From NCBI GenBank assembly GCA_028015205.1, contig CM051512.1, forward strand, positions 26,505,139 to 26,569,138: a stretch of DNA of 64,000 nt, given 5' to 3'. Positions 45,723 through 56,375 of this stretch are shown here, piece by piece. The stretch's first letter is position 1. Each line of letters starts with the position of its first letter. This DNA comes from Mytilisepta virgata (taxonomy: Eukaryota > Mollusca > Bivalvia > Mytilida > Mytilidae). The notes below the pieces were generated by a model. The model made no database searches and was not told the DNA's origin. It saw only the letters and a program-made list of their open reading frames with translations. Both the position numbers and the translations under genes were made by a program.

Positions 45723-46056
45723 ATGGATGAATTATTGTTTAACGTCCAGTGGCAACCAGGTGCATATCAGGACGAGAACATGTTGATATGATAATGAATA
45801 TGATCCCTGCTTTGTACTAGACCGACACGCTAAGTCGGATTTTTAACGTGCTAGCTCACGAGGTAACTGTCCGCAGGAAGACATATCACCTGACTCCGAG
45901 CCGACCAGTCTTTGCTCTTACTCCTAGATGCCGCGTGATTGGGGGAGAAGAAGCAAATACCAATTTTAATGTCTTTGGTTTGACCCGGCCGGGGATCGAA
46001 CCCGCGACCTTCCGCACTCGGGGCGAGCACGCTACCACGAGACCACCGAGGCGGTC
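45723..46056 (-). mobile_element. tRNA-derived SINE, family 1, with target-site duplication
   Basis: On the minus strand the head is ACCGCCTCGGTGGTCTCGTG, then GTAGCGTGCTCGCCCCGAG, with a good B box GGGTTCGATCCCC. It is flanked by the perfect 15-bp repeat TTGTGGATTTGGATG (45708-45722 and 46057-46071). It is the best preserved head in the window. It is not a tRNA gene, because the head continues into the SINE body. Confidence 0.9.
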
Positions 46057-46156
46057 TTGTGGATTTGGATGGCCGCAGTAAAGGTATAACGAAGGATAAC
46101 ATATAAGGTTTAGAATATCATCCAGTCGATCGTAGCGGGCTTTACATGCAGATTTA

Positions 46157-46436
46157 ACCGCCTCGGTACACAAAAGACATTAAAATTGGTATTTGCTGCT
46201 TCTCCGCCAAGCACACGGCATCAAGGAGTAAGAGCAAAGATCCACTGGTCGTTTTGGACTCAGTATAATGTGTCAGTGTGGGGTGATATGATTTCCTGCG
46301 GACAGTTACCTCGTGCTAGCACATTAAAAATTCGACCTAGCGTGTCGGTCTAGTACAAATCAGGCATCATATTCATTATCATTACATGTTCTCCATCTGG
46401 TTGCCACTGGACGTTAAACAATTATCTTTGAACCAT
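46157..46436 (+). mobile_element. SINE family 1 copy lacking most of the tRNA head
   Basis: ACCGCCTCGGTA jumps directly to the body (AAAGACATTAAAATTGGTAT) and ends GTTAAACAATTATC. It stands in opposite orientation to the copy 100 bp to its left. Confidence 0.8.
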
Positions 46437-46849
46437 CCGTCCGTGTGCAGATTAAGCCTTGTTAATACATGTTTTGTCAGTTGAATATTTTTGCAATATT
46501 TGGATTTCAGACATGTCTATAGAAACTCACATTTTGTTTTGGATTTATCATTCTTCGGGTACGCAATTATAATTACAACGGGATTCATGATAGGATCTCG
46601 GATATTCCGTACAACATAATGCTAAAATCCCGAAACGCAATGTACCTATTAAATCTTGTAGTAACGTACTAGTTCACACAGCGAAGGGTATTTCAATTTC
46701 AGAAATATATCCCTACATAATTCCTACTTTAAACTTCCGGTTAATGCTATTTTTGGTCAAAAACAAGTATAATTTGCGGTCAAGATCCATTCTGAAAACT
46801 AAGGAGTATTTGTCTCATGCATAGCTCTGTCCTTACATTATTTTGGCTT

Positions 46850-47170
46850 TACAAGTTTTGTAATATTGACATTTTTGAATTTGATATTCAACGTTTTGGA
46901 TTATTGATTTGGTTTTCAACATTTTAGACCTGATGAGTCGTAAATCGACAAAATATGCACATCTTGATCATCAAAATTGGTACCAAAGAATGTATTAATT
47001 GTCCATGTGTTTGAGTATTGGTAGCCTTGAGCTGTTTTCTGCTCTTCGGTCGGTTGTTGTCTCTTTGTCCCATTCCCCGTTTTCATTCTCTATTCTATTT
47101 ATTATCTGCTTATTTTTTGTCTATTTGGTTAATGTTATTTCCATCAAAACTATGATACGACGTATAAGAT
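46850..47170 (+). repeat. Dispersed repeat R2 with hammerhead-like core
   Basis: The core at 46930-46973 reads CTGATGA, helix II GTCG-TAAAT-CGAC, AAAA (GAAA expected), a poor helix III, then ATC. Downstream TTGGTACCAAAGAAT matches the other copies. 47010-47095 (GTAGCCTTGAGCTGTTTTC, GTTGTTGTCTCTTTG, CATTCCCCGTTTTC) recurs at 62020-62085 and inverted at 55685-55745. Confidence 0.6.
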
Positions 47171-47918
47171 AATTAAAAAGACCGTAGAAGTGCGAAATTA
47201 AAAATGTAAAGTTCAGAGGCAAAGTTGACAATATAGATAATAACACAAATTCTAACTAGAAAAAAAAACATTGAGATCTATGGACTTGAGTTTCGAATTT
47301 CTTAGGTTTATAGGGTCAAACACTAGACCTGGTTTTACATGCATATAAAGATTTCTTAACAATGTTTTCTTCCGTCAAATGGCATATTTCGTTAACATTA
47401 TATTTGCCAATTGTCATGTTCTATATTTATGTTGAATTTAACGAGCAATTGGCAATACTCATATAATTATTCTTCGTAATGCCAACTAAAGACAAGACGT
47501 AATTTGCCATCATTTTCTGTTTATTTTTATTCTAAATTTAAATAGCAATAAAACTAGAGTGTTAAGAAAGAGGTATTTGCGGCATATAACATTATTTCCT
47601 TGAGAAGAGATTTCTATGGATAGCAATTCTCGTCCTTTGAATTTCAAATAGTTGTATTCTAAGACCTACTATAACATACAAATTCACAAATGTACACTTC
47701 TTAAGGCCCGTTCACACTACAAAAGTTTATATACTTTAACTTAAGGCCAATAAATCAGAACTTCACGTTCACATTGAGATTAAAATAACCCATATTACAG
47801 ACAATAGTGTAAACATTAAGCGACTAACATTTATTGTGGATTAAAGTTATCCAGTTAATTGAACCTCGTTTGAACAAGGCCCTAACCATTATCTAAAAAA
47901 AAACTTCAGAAGTTTAAT
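47171..47918. other. 3' flank of gene C
   Basis: AT-rich. A candidate AATAAA on the minus strand (47835-47830) lies 84 nt beyond the gene C stop. 47700-47885 begins with AAGGCCCGTTCACACTAC and ends with TTGAACAAGGCCC, possibly a small repeat. Confidence 0.4.
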
Positions 47919-50650
47919 CTATTTCTTTGAATTTTCGTTCTGTTTCACTGTTGTTGACTGTTTTGTGTCCTGTTTGTTAGTTTCCTCGACCTTAACTTCT
48001 TCTGGAATTATACTGCTTTGATCATTCGGCTTTACAGAAGTTTTCAGACTTTTTATTAATATCACGACACTGACAACATTTACGGTAGCGGATATGAAGA
48101 AGAGTGCGCACGCAGTTCCTGTCATGAAGAATCCAGTCGATAAATTATCTTCGCTTGGATAGTGTGAATCTTTATCATAGTATGCTGGTGACAACATTAG
48201 TTGATAATGACTTTTATAGTAATCCAACGTATAAGCTAATATTATTCCTGAAAAATAATAACCTTGTTTAATTGTATAAAAATCTACTTTTAATAATTTA
48301 TAAGTCAGATTATTTTAATAAGAGAACCTCAAAATTATATGACAATAAATCATTATGAGTTATAATATTTATGTAGTTTTGAACATTACTCCACTTTTCT
48401 TTCTTTTGTCTGTTTTTATTATAGTATATTAGACATAATAAAACGTATAGTAGTACACGGGAATATATGGTGTTGATAGAATAACCGCGATACCATTCGA
48501 CCTAATTTTTTAAACTTGGCATAAATAAAAGTAATCCAGTATGCAAACAATTTAAAAAATGTTGCAGTCTAAAGTTATCTCGAGTGCACGAATATCATAA
48601 CCCACCCCTCATAGAAAAGTAATCCAGTATGCAAACAATTTTAAAAAACGTTGCAGTCAAAATTATCTCGAGTGCACGAATATCATAAACCACACCCAAT
48701 AGGAAAATCTATATTTATTACCTGCAGTGAGAGATAAAACGTAAGATGTAATCCGTCCACCATTTAATACAAATGCTTTCATTTTGAAAATAGGAACCAG
48801 GCTTGTAGTTAGAAGGACAACAAATGACGCAGCACCTATTCCTAGTGATGTTTGGATAAGTAGTCGTGGTAACGGCCTCCAGTAGTCTGAAAAAATATTT
48901 TTTTTATAAAAACAGTTTTACTAAAGTTAGAAGTCGGGGTTATTGATTGTGTGAACTTTCACACTTTTTGTTCTCTGAATTCATTGAAGAGGTATATCAT
49001 CTCAATGTGTGTTTCCCGAACGCCTACCGGACTAAAACAACATCAAATCAGACAAGAGATTAAGAGGTTACATGAAGGGGTAAATACTTATTTACCTGTA
49101 TATCTACCTCGAATATACTTAAAAATAAGGAATGATACATATATTTTTTTTTTCTTTTTTGTTGTTGTTAAAATATATTCTGCTTTTTTTGTAAATATGT
49201 GTAAATAAGTGTAATTTGACTTGTAGCAGACAATTTGATTGGTTTTTAAGTTACATTATATTGTTACATTGAGTAAACCTCTTAATCCCTTGTCTAATCA
49301 GATGCTTTTTTAACCCAATAGTCGTATAATATATAAGATATCTCATGTAATATATAAGATACGTTATATAATCTAGTTTTTATAAGATATAAACTTTATA
49401 AGATATCGTATATACTTTATAAGATATCTTATAAAGAAAATTGTATGAGATATCTTATAAACTATTATAAACTATATGAGATATGTTATAAAGTTTATTA
49501 GATATCTTGAAAGTAGAATAAATAGTAATACGGCTTGCCATACATGTGGAACATAAAAGATCGACCGTTTTAGCAGATAAACAAACTTCCGCGTGCCAAA
49601 CAATACGTATTTTCAAAATGTTAATGAACTCCATTACCATTAATGGATTTAATTCATATGAAAAAGTCATACATTTGTTATTGTTAACTGCTTTGAAAAA
49701 TGCAATTTAAGTATTCTATTCTTATCTCTATATCCCAAAACTTTGAATACAAAAATGTGTATCCCAAAACTACTATTACGTAATAAAACAGTCATTGAAT
49801 GTATAGCCAGCAATAGTCCAGAACAATTTTCCCTCGGCACTGGAAGCAGCTCAAGTGTTCTATAATCCTCATTCGTTGGCTAGGGATCTTTTACCTTGGT
49901 AACAATATTCTGTTCTATTGCCTGGCTACACATTAAAATAAAGGATGAATGTTCTCTACTACTTTATTTCTGAACCTGATAATAAACTTTTGTAAAGATA
50001 AATTCCCTAAACAAATTCTTATATTGAAACTATGGCTTTGCATCAAAATACCGAGAAACCGGCAATTTCAATATTTTTTGCTTATACTACTCATCAAACT
50101 CACGTCAGATTATTTGGACTAGTCCGTTTACTATACCTTCAGTTGGGTTTCGCGTATAACTTGGATTTACAAATAATTCTCATGATTTTACCTCTATGTC
50201 CAATTTGCACCGATAATATTTTGCCATATACACAAGCATATATGTTTCAACATTTGTAACACAGATAATACTATTAAAAGTATGGCATACATGCAACTAG
50301 TCCGGTGTAATCTTTGCCTATGTTTTAACACATTAATTAAGATAAATTATGAAGATCCATCCAATTAGATAATGGAAATGAAATAAGTTGCTGGTACCTT
50401 TCTTAATCAGTTCATACGCTTGTGCATGTTGCTTGTCATGTGTACCATTCCAAGCGTCATAGCTAGTCCAAAGGTTCTGGTAAGCATATATCTTTATTAT
50501 ATCTCCTCCGGGAATACCATAATCAGTTCCACTGTTGTAAAAATCCCACTTAACAGATTTAGACAAAGAACCACCAGCTAATGACATTGCAAGGACGATC
50601 GAACTTGCTGACACAGCTAGGAGGACATTTGGCAATGTGAAGAATTTCAT
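47919..50650 (-). CDS. Gene C: divergent claudin-like 4-TM family protein, three exons
   Basis: The exons on the minus strand are 50650-50398, 48886-48722 and 48247-47919 (253, 165 and 329 nt, 248 aa). Both introns are phase 1 with consensus borders, and the 165-nt middle exon matches the other members. Exon 1: MKFFTLPNVLLAVSASS opens TM1, then SKSVKWDFYNSGTDYGIPGG and AYQNLWTSYDAWNGTHD. Exon 2: DYWRPLPRLLIQTSLGIG leads to TM2 and TM3 with a KMK turn. Exon 3: YYDKDSHYPSEDNLSTGFF leads to TM4 and a ~45-residue Lys/Glu/Thr-rich tail. It lacks the GLYIPFGDG motif of the others and is the most diverged member. Intron 2 has an 87-bp tandem duplication (48530-48703) and intron 1 has palindromic AT repeats (49320-49510). 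Function unknown. Confidence 0.8.
48530..48703. repeat. Two tandem copies of an 87-bp unit in gene C intron 2
   Basis: Each holds AAGTAATCCAGTATGCAAAC, GTTGCAGTC and TTATCTCGAGTGCACGAATA. They differ by a few bases. Confidence 0.85.
49320..49510. repeat. Palindromic TTATAAGATATC repeats in gene C intron 1
   Basis: The word ATAAGATATC or close variants recurs at least eight times in both directions. 49415-49436 is a perfect 22-bp palindrome centred on GATATC. Confidence 0.8.
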
Positions 50651-50699
50651 TATGATTTTCCGGCTTCGATAAAATGATTATGTCAATTACAATATTTAC

Positions 50700-52420
50700 G
50701 TATTAGCAAAAAAATGTTGCATATGCGTTTCAGAATGACATGCGTTAATATAAACACGTTGTCTATCCCACTTACAATTCAGCAGTTACAGTTTAAATAA
50801 TAAATGAAATGCAGATATTCTAGATTACACAATTTTTTTCCGGGATTTTAACAATAATTCCTTATGAGAGTTGATGAACTTTAAGTAAAATCGTACTGCC
50901 CTATTCTATAATATTCATCACTGTAATTTTCGTATTTTTGGCGTCCGTTTATTTGCGTGTTTTATCAATCTGTATAAAAACAAGAGATGGGCTTCCTTTT
51001 ATACTCAGAATTTTCAATAAAATAGATGATAAAGGTCTAATAATTGAGGTATCTGATATACATAATCGATGAACAAATACGTTCTTTCGATATCATTTCC
51101 GTAACAACGGTCCTTTACTCTTATCACTTATTTCAATGACTTTTATACGTATCTATACGGACTTTTGTTGACATACAATTTTCGCTTGAAGTTGATGATA
51201 TTTATAATATTCATATGGTGTTTATTTAGAGTAAGTTTCCTTTTTCGGATAAAATAATAAGAGAATAAACTTCTCCCAAAACGTCTGAAGCATTGCAATT
51301 TTACGCATTCTTTGTGTTTGTCCATTGTGCTTTGCGTTAAAACATTATATTAGGATACTTACTAGGAGCTAAATATTTTGATTCGGGAAATTTGTATGCG
51401 TTACAAGAACATTATGATAATCTGCGAGTTTCGTGTCGATTTCAACCTTGAAAAAACATGCCATAGTTTGTGTCGTTTTGCATTGGCCAGAAATATACCT
51501 GATACAGGCCGGCCCTTAAAATGCTTACAAGTAAAACTCCTATATGTGTACCGATACTTATGGTGAATTATAAAGAATTTAAAGATGATATAGTTTCATT
51601 AAAAATAATCAGAGTAGTGAACTTCGTGGTAAAAGCCAAGATAAGCATAGATTCTACAACGATGACCAGTTGCTTATGAAATTTATCAGCTTGAGATAAT
51701 TGAATTTTCATTTTTAGACTGCGAGGCTTGCCCGAGCAGTTTTAAAAAATAAAAATTTGATTATCGAGACTGGATACAAACCATAATTAACGTGTCAAGA
51801 GTTTTAGAATATTTTTTTGTAATGACAATGTAAACTCCAAGAGGTCTTACGAACGTTTCTGGCGGGACATTTCACGAGCCATATTTATCCAACGTGTGGT
51901 GATATCAGAATTTATCATACGGGTCAAGAGATGTATAAATGCGCACATAATTAGAGAAAATGTTTTGTGTATACATATAATAATATGTTTAGATGAACCT
52001 GAGATAAATATATAAACATTCTTCAATGGATATTATTATATAATATAATTTACCTAATTTTCTTTGGACATTCCAAAGGCAAAACGTTCATTCATATATT
52101 GTGACTCTTGGAGAAAGATATGCAATGAAGTTATGCTAATTTTGTAGCGACTTTTAAGGTTTACAGCTGAGTCGCGTGTCATTATATAAGCGGCTCCTTC
52201 TTCTCTTATAACTGTTTTATATTTCTAATTTTGTCCATCAATATGTACCGAGGATTTGCTTTTCAATGTTAAAATGGAATAACATATCTATAGCTTATTA
52301 CCTAGTGTTGACATAAAACATAAATAAAACGTGCTTATCAGAAGTTAGAAAAATTCCAGAATATCTGGAATAAATGGCACATACTGTTCACAGAGTAGTT
52401 TGGCTGACATTTTTTTATTT

Positions 52421-52469
<49 letters not shown>

Positions 52470-53487
52470 TAACTCTAGTAGAAGTAAAAATCATTTTGGT
52501 GATAGTTGGCAATAATTTATACTTTTAACTATGTCTGTTTTATGTGTTATAGAATTTTTTTAAAAAAACATAGGGCACCCCTGACAATTTTTGCTATTTT
52601 TGTTTTTCTTTTTGTACATAGAATATATATGCATAACAGAGTCTATTGGAAAGAATCGACCAATCACACACACCTTGCATCCTACCCTTTAAAATGAACT
52701 AGTAATGTAATTTTTTTGTTTTTTTTTTGTTTTTTTTTTTACTAATTCCTCTTTCTTATTTTATTTATAAAACTGTATCACCCATTCTTATGTCTGATTT
52801 CTTTTTTTTTTAATATGGATAATATATTCTTTTCCACAATCATATAGCTTGTATATTAATATGTAATATCTTTTATTGAATATATGTGACATGTTATATA
52901 TGCTTGGTACTGTGTTAGTCTATAAATGTGTATAATTATATATAATGGAAAAGTAAAAAATAAAATAAATATAAAAAAAATAAAACGTGCTTATGTGTTT
53001 TAATTTATCGTCGAAAGCCTTTTTTCAAAATTCGAAGGAAGAAATCTTTTGTTTAAAACTCTCATTCAATCAAGTGAAGGTGACTGTAGTCGTTTTTTTT
53101 CCTACATTAATTTTGCTGACATGCTTAGATGCCATCTAACCTGACGTTTACATGCATAACTAATATGCAACATCTAAAGTTTCCCAATAATTGAGAGCCT
53201 ATTGGTGCTACTCATATCCTTCACTTTCACAAAACCAATATTTTTTAATAAAGTTTAATCTCAATCGTCTCTTCGTTCCTGTACTCCCTCACAATTCAAA
53301 TATATTATTGCAATTGGACCTTATTATCGAGCGTCCAACTTCAGTTACAAACATAGCATCAAAATAGTGATGAATGCAACTGAAGACTATGTCGTAAAAT
53401 AGGCGACGAGAGAGAACAAATAAGTTGAAGCACTGTCAGATTGGATCAGAAGTAGATTCCTGTATTTGGCACCTCGGAACGTTTATG
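50700..53487. other. Intergenic between divergent genes C and D, left part
   Basis: No exon recognised. Low-complexity sequence includes a 42-T run at 52425-52466 and further T-rich stretches to 52810. A CACGTG box is not seen upstream of gene C; a TTTATATTA word on the minus strand lies ~100 nt upstream of its start. Confidence 0.5.
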
Positions 53488-54128
53488 AGTATTTAGCAAA
53501 ATTTTAAAATAATAGAAATACTAAGGGTTCATTCCTTGTATTACACATGGTAGATCTCCTTACCTGAAATTTGGCTTCCTATTTCGGTATTTTTGGTTGA
53601 GTACTTCTTGTTTAATATAATTTTGGTTTTGGTCTTCCAAATGTTTCGGTTTTAATGCTGCTGATGAGAGATAACTCCTTGAAATGCGTCGTATACAGCA
53701 TAGTATAATTTTACTATATCTAATATTAGTATCTTTGGATTGTTATTTTGAAACTCCTGGGATGATGCCTCTGCTGGTGGACCCTGGGTCCCCGGGGGTA
53801 TTCGCCAACCAAGTCATCAGACTTGTCTGACATGATTATTCATTGATTTGTTTCAGAAATTACCAGTATTTAGCAAAATTCTAAAATAATAGAAATACTA
53901 AGGGTTCATTCCTTGTATTGCACATGGTAGATCTCCTTACCTGAAATTTGGCTTCCTATTTCGGTATTTTTGGTTGAGTACTTCTTGTTTAATATAATTT
54001 TGGTTTTGGTCTTCCAAATGTTTCGGTTTTAATGCTGCTGATGAGAGGTAACTCCTTGAAATGCGTCGTATACAGCATAGTATAAATTTACTATATCTAA
54101 TATTAGTATCTTTGGATTGTTATTTCTA
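53488..54128 (+). repeat. Dispersed repeat R4, 377-bp tandem pair
   Basis: Unit 1 is 53488-53864 and unit 2 53865-54128 (shorter). Both start AGTATTTAGCAAAATT and share GGTAGATCTCCTTACCTGAA and ATGCTGCTGATGAGAG. They are highly similar, so the duplication is probably recent. A single inverse copy is at 45006-45390. Confidence 0.9.
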
Positions 54129-54159
54129 GCAGAAGTATTTTTTTAATGATGTCAAGCAT

Positions 54160-54370
54160 TACGAAACGTTGTTCTACCTTCATGACAATTTTGTTATTGT
54201 ACCAGCTTACAAAGCTCTTAACAAGAGTTTTTCTTGTCTGAAAAATGTTGTATACCACAGGATAAGAAAACAATGTTCTACCTTCTCAACAATTATTTTA
54301 TTGTACCAGCTAACAAATATCTTAACAAGAGTTTTTCTTGTCTGCAAAATGAAGCATACCACGACGCATG
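54160..54370 (+). pseudogene. Two tandem fragments of a reverse-transcriptase-like sequence
   Basis: The frame from about 54169 reads HDNFVIVPAYKALNKSFSC. About 110 bp later another frame reads NNYFIVPANKYLNKSFSCLQ. Both resemble the F-(V/I)-VPADKASNN-(V)FVCK segment of retroelement RTs, with a frameshift in the middle of each. This is recalled similarity, not a search result. Confidence 0.4.
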
Positions 54371-54819
54371 TGCCAAGAGAAGACATTATCAATAACAATA
54401 TATCTGTTCTAACTGTATGTCTGAAACCACCGATAATCAACTTTTAATTCAAACCTATACAGAGACATAAAAGAGCAATTGAAATCTAAACTTTTATATG
54501 GATTTCAAATTTGTTAACTTCCCCGCTTTTAAAAGTAACATATCAACGTCTGACGTCTATGACGTACCACTTACAGTTGATTAAACGATCATTTCTGTTT
54601 TTCTTAATCTTACATGTCTTAATTTGTATGATATCTGAATTTTCATACCAAATAAAGACCCAAAAAGATATTTCCCCTTGCATTTAATCAAGAGGGGTAA
54701 ATACCAGTTTATATCTTATGCAGAAACATTAATTTACATATGCTGTACTGAATGGTCTTTACCGGTCTTGATTGAATGTAAGGTTAAGTGTTACATGTCT
54801 TAATTTGATATACAGTCAA

Positions 54820-54985
54820 ATCTGTCTATAAAGGGCAGGTAAGGGACCAGAAAAAAGTGCCCTTTATACAGAGGTTAATTTTACATACTTTGTTCATGAA
54901 AACGACTTTTTCACTGTGCCCTTTATAGAAAGTGATTTGCTATACAGAGGTGCCTTTAGAGCAGGTTTGATTGTACTTATTTTCA
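54820..54985 (+). repeat. Dispersed repeat R5
   Basis: It shares TTTTTCACTGTGCCCTTTAT, GTGATTTGCTATA, AGAGGTGCC and GCAGGTTTGA with 58150-58260. Confidence 0.75.
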
Positions 54986-55066
54986 TGTTAATTGAAACAT
55001 AAAAGCAAGATAGCAATAAAAAAAGCATGAAAAAACATGACCTTTTAAAAAGGGTTATATAGGGGG

Positions 55067-55300
55067 CCTCGGTGGCCGAGTGGTCTAGGTAGTTCGTCAT
55101 GACTACTACTGATCACTAGCCTGTCAACGCTGGGGTTATGAGTTCGAATCTCACCAGTGGCGGGGTGTGTTCGACTCCGATCTTAATTGACAAGGATTGC
55201 CAATTTTCCTACCGAAGGTCGGTGGTTCTCTCCGGGTACTCCAAATGGCCAAATGTGCTGAAAACGGCGTTAAACCCCAACTAAACAAACAAAAAAGGGT
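55067..55300 (+). mobile_element. tRNA-derived SINE, family 3
   Basis: The head resembles tRNA-Leu or tRNA-Ser (GGTGGCCGAGTGGTCTAGG as A box, GAGTTCGAATCTC as B box). The body includes GTGTTCGACTCCGATCTTAA and GGTGGTTCTCTCCGGGTAC and the tail GTTAAACCCCAACTAAACAA. A partial copy is at 21319-21500. The body directly follows the head, so I do not call a tRNA gene. Confidence 0.85.
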
Positions 55301-56306
55301 TATAAGTGTGTTATTGTCATGCGTGTTATATTTTAATTGACTTTCTCAATAAAATAGAATTAATTACAGATACATCAAGTTGTAAAATAGGCTACAAGCT
55401 TAATTTAGAACATATACTCCCTTTTCAGGGAATACGATAAAATAAGGTTTCTCTACTGCGTTTTTGCTGAAATTTTAATATAAGGTCAATTTCTGCGTGT
55501 ACTTTTCCATATACATGACTTAGTTGTTGAGATATTTGACATTGATTTTGGTATATTTGGACAAAAATTCTTTATTTTGTCATATTTCGCGACTTTTAGA
55601 ACAAAATTTAATTACTTTATAATGGAAAAAGATAACCGAATTTTGGTAAAATGTGCTCGTACAATTAGACAATGTATCTATGATAAACTCATTACAAAAT
55701 AGAATAGAGAATGGAAACGCGGAATGTGTCAAAGAGACAACAACAAGACCAAAGACCAGAAAAGTATGCAAATTTTTAAAAATTAAGAAACCCTGATTGG
55801 CATTTGTTAGTTTAGATTCATCTAAAAAACAATTCTATACTAATTTTTTTTCTTTGAATGTTAGTACAATAATCTGCGAAAAAAGTGGGGTCCATGCGCT
55901 TGTTATAGAGATATTTAAGAAAAACACCAATTTTTGTAATGTTCCAATGTACAGATGTTGACGACGTTATTACGTCACCCTGCTACTGTATCGAATTCCC
56001 TTAAAGCGATCTAAATTTGTTTCAATCTTCTACAACTAATCATTGTTGTTAATGCTGAGCATGATCAATATACGAACAGAATTATCTATTATAGTTAAAA
56101 GGTGCTATGCATACATGCCAGCAGACAGAAATGTATCCACAGTAATGACTGTATAGTTTTAATATAGAGTAATCTCAGATTAAAAATGTGTCAGAAATTG
56201 AGGTATTAGTAAATATAATTCACATGTTGCAGTGTTTTAATGCACACCTACTGCATTATTAAAAATGATTTGTCATTAAAGCGCTCCCCTAGACAATGTA
56301 GCTTTT
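55301..56306. other. Upstream region of gene D
   Basis: 55685-55745 is an inverse copy of the dispersed word set at 47020-47095. No exon recognised. Confidence 0.5.
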
Positions 56307-56336
56307 CTCACGTGACTGTGATCAGGCAATAAAAGG
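56307..56336 (+). promoter_or_regulatory. Candidate core promoter of gene D: CTCACGTGAC plus TATA-like box
   Basis: CACGTG is at 56309-56314. CAATAAAAGG at 56327-56336 begins 12 bp downstream and lies 40 nt before the start codon. The ten-base CTCACGTGAC is identical in front of gene E. Confidence 0.6.
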
Positions 56337-56375
56337 AGCGATCCCTTCTGTGATCAGCAATTTAGAGATGACAAG

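Noticed and set aside
46004..46056. Apparent tRNA gene with good A and B boxes (minus strand)
   Set aside because: The head runs into a SINE body flanked by target-site duplications, and no complete cloverleaf with discriminator end was found.
55067..55150. Leu/Ser-like tRNA gene
   Set aside because: Same reasoning: it is the head of a family 3 SINE with the usual tail.
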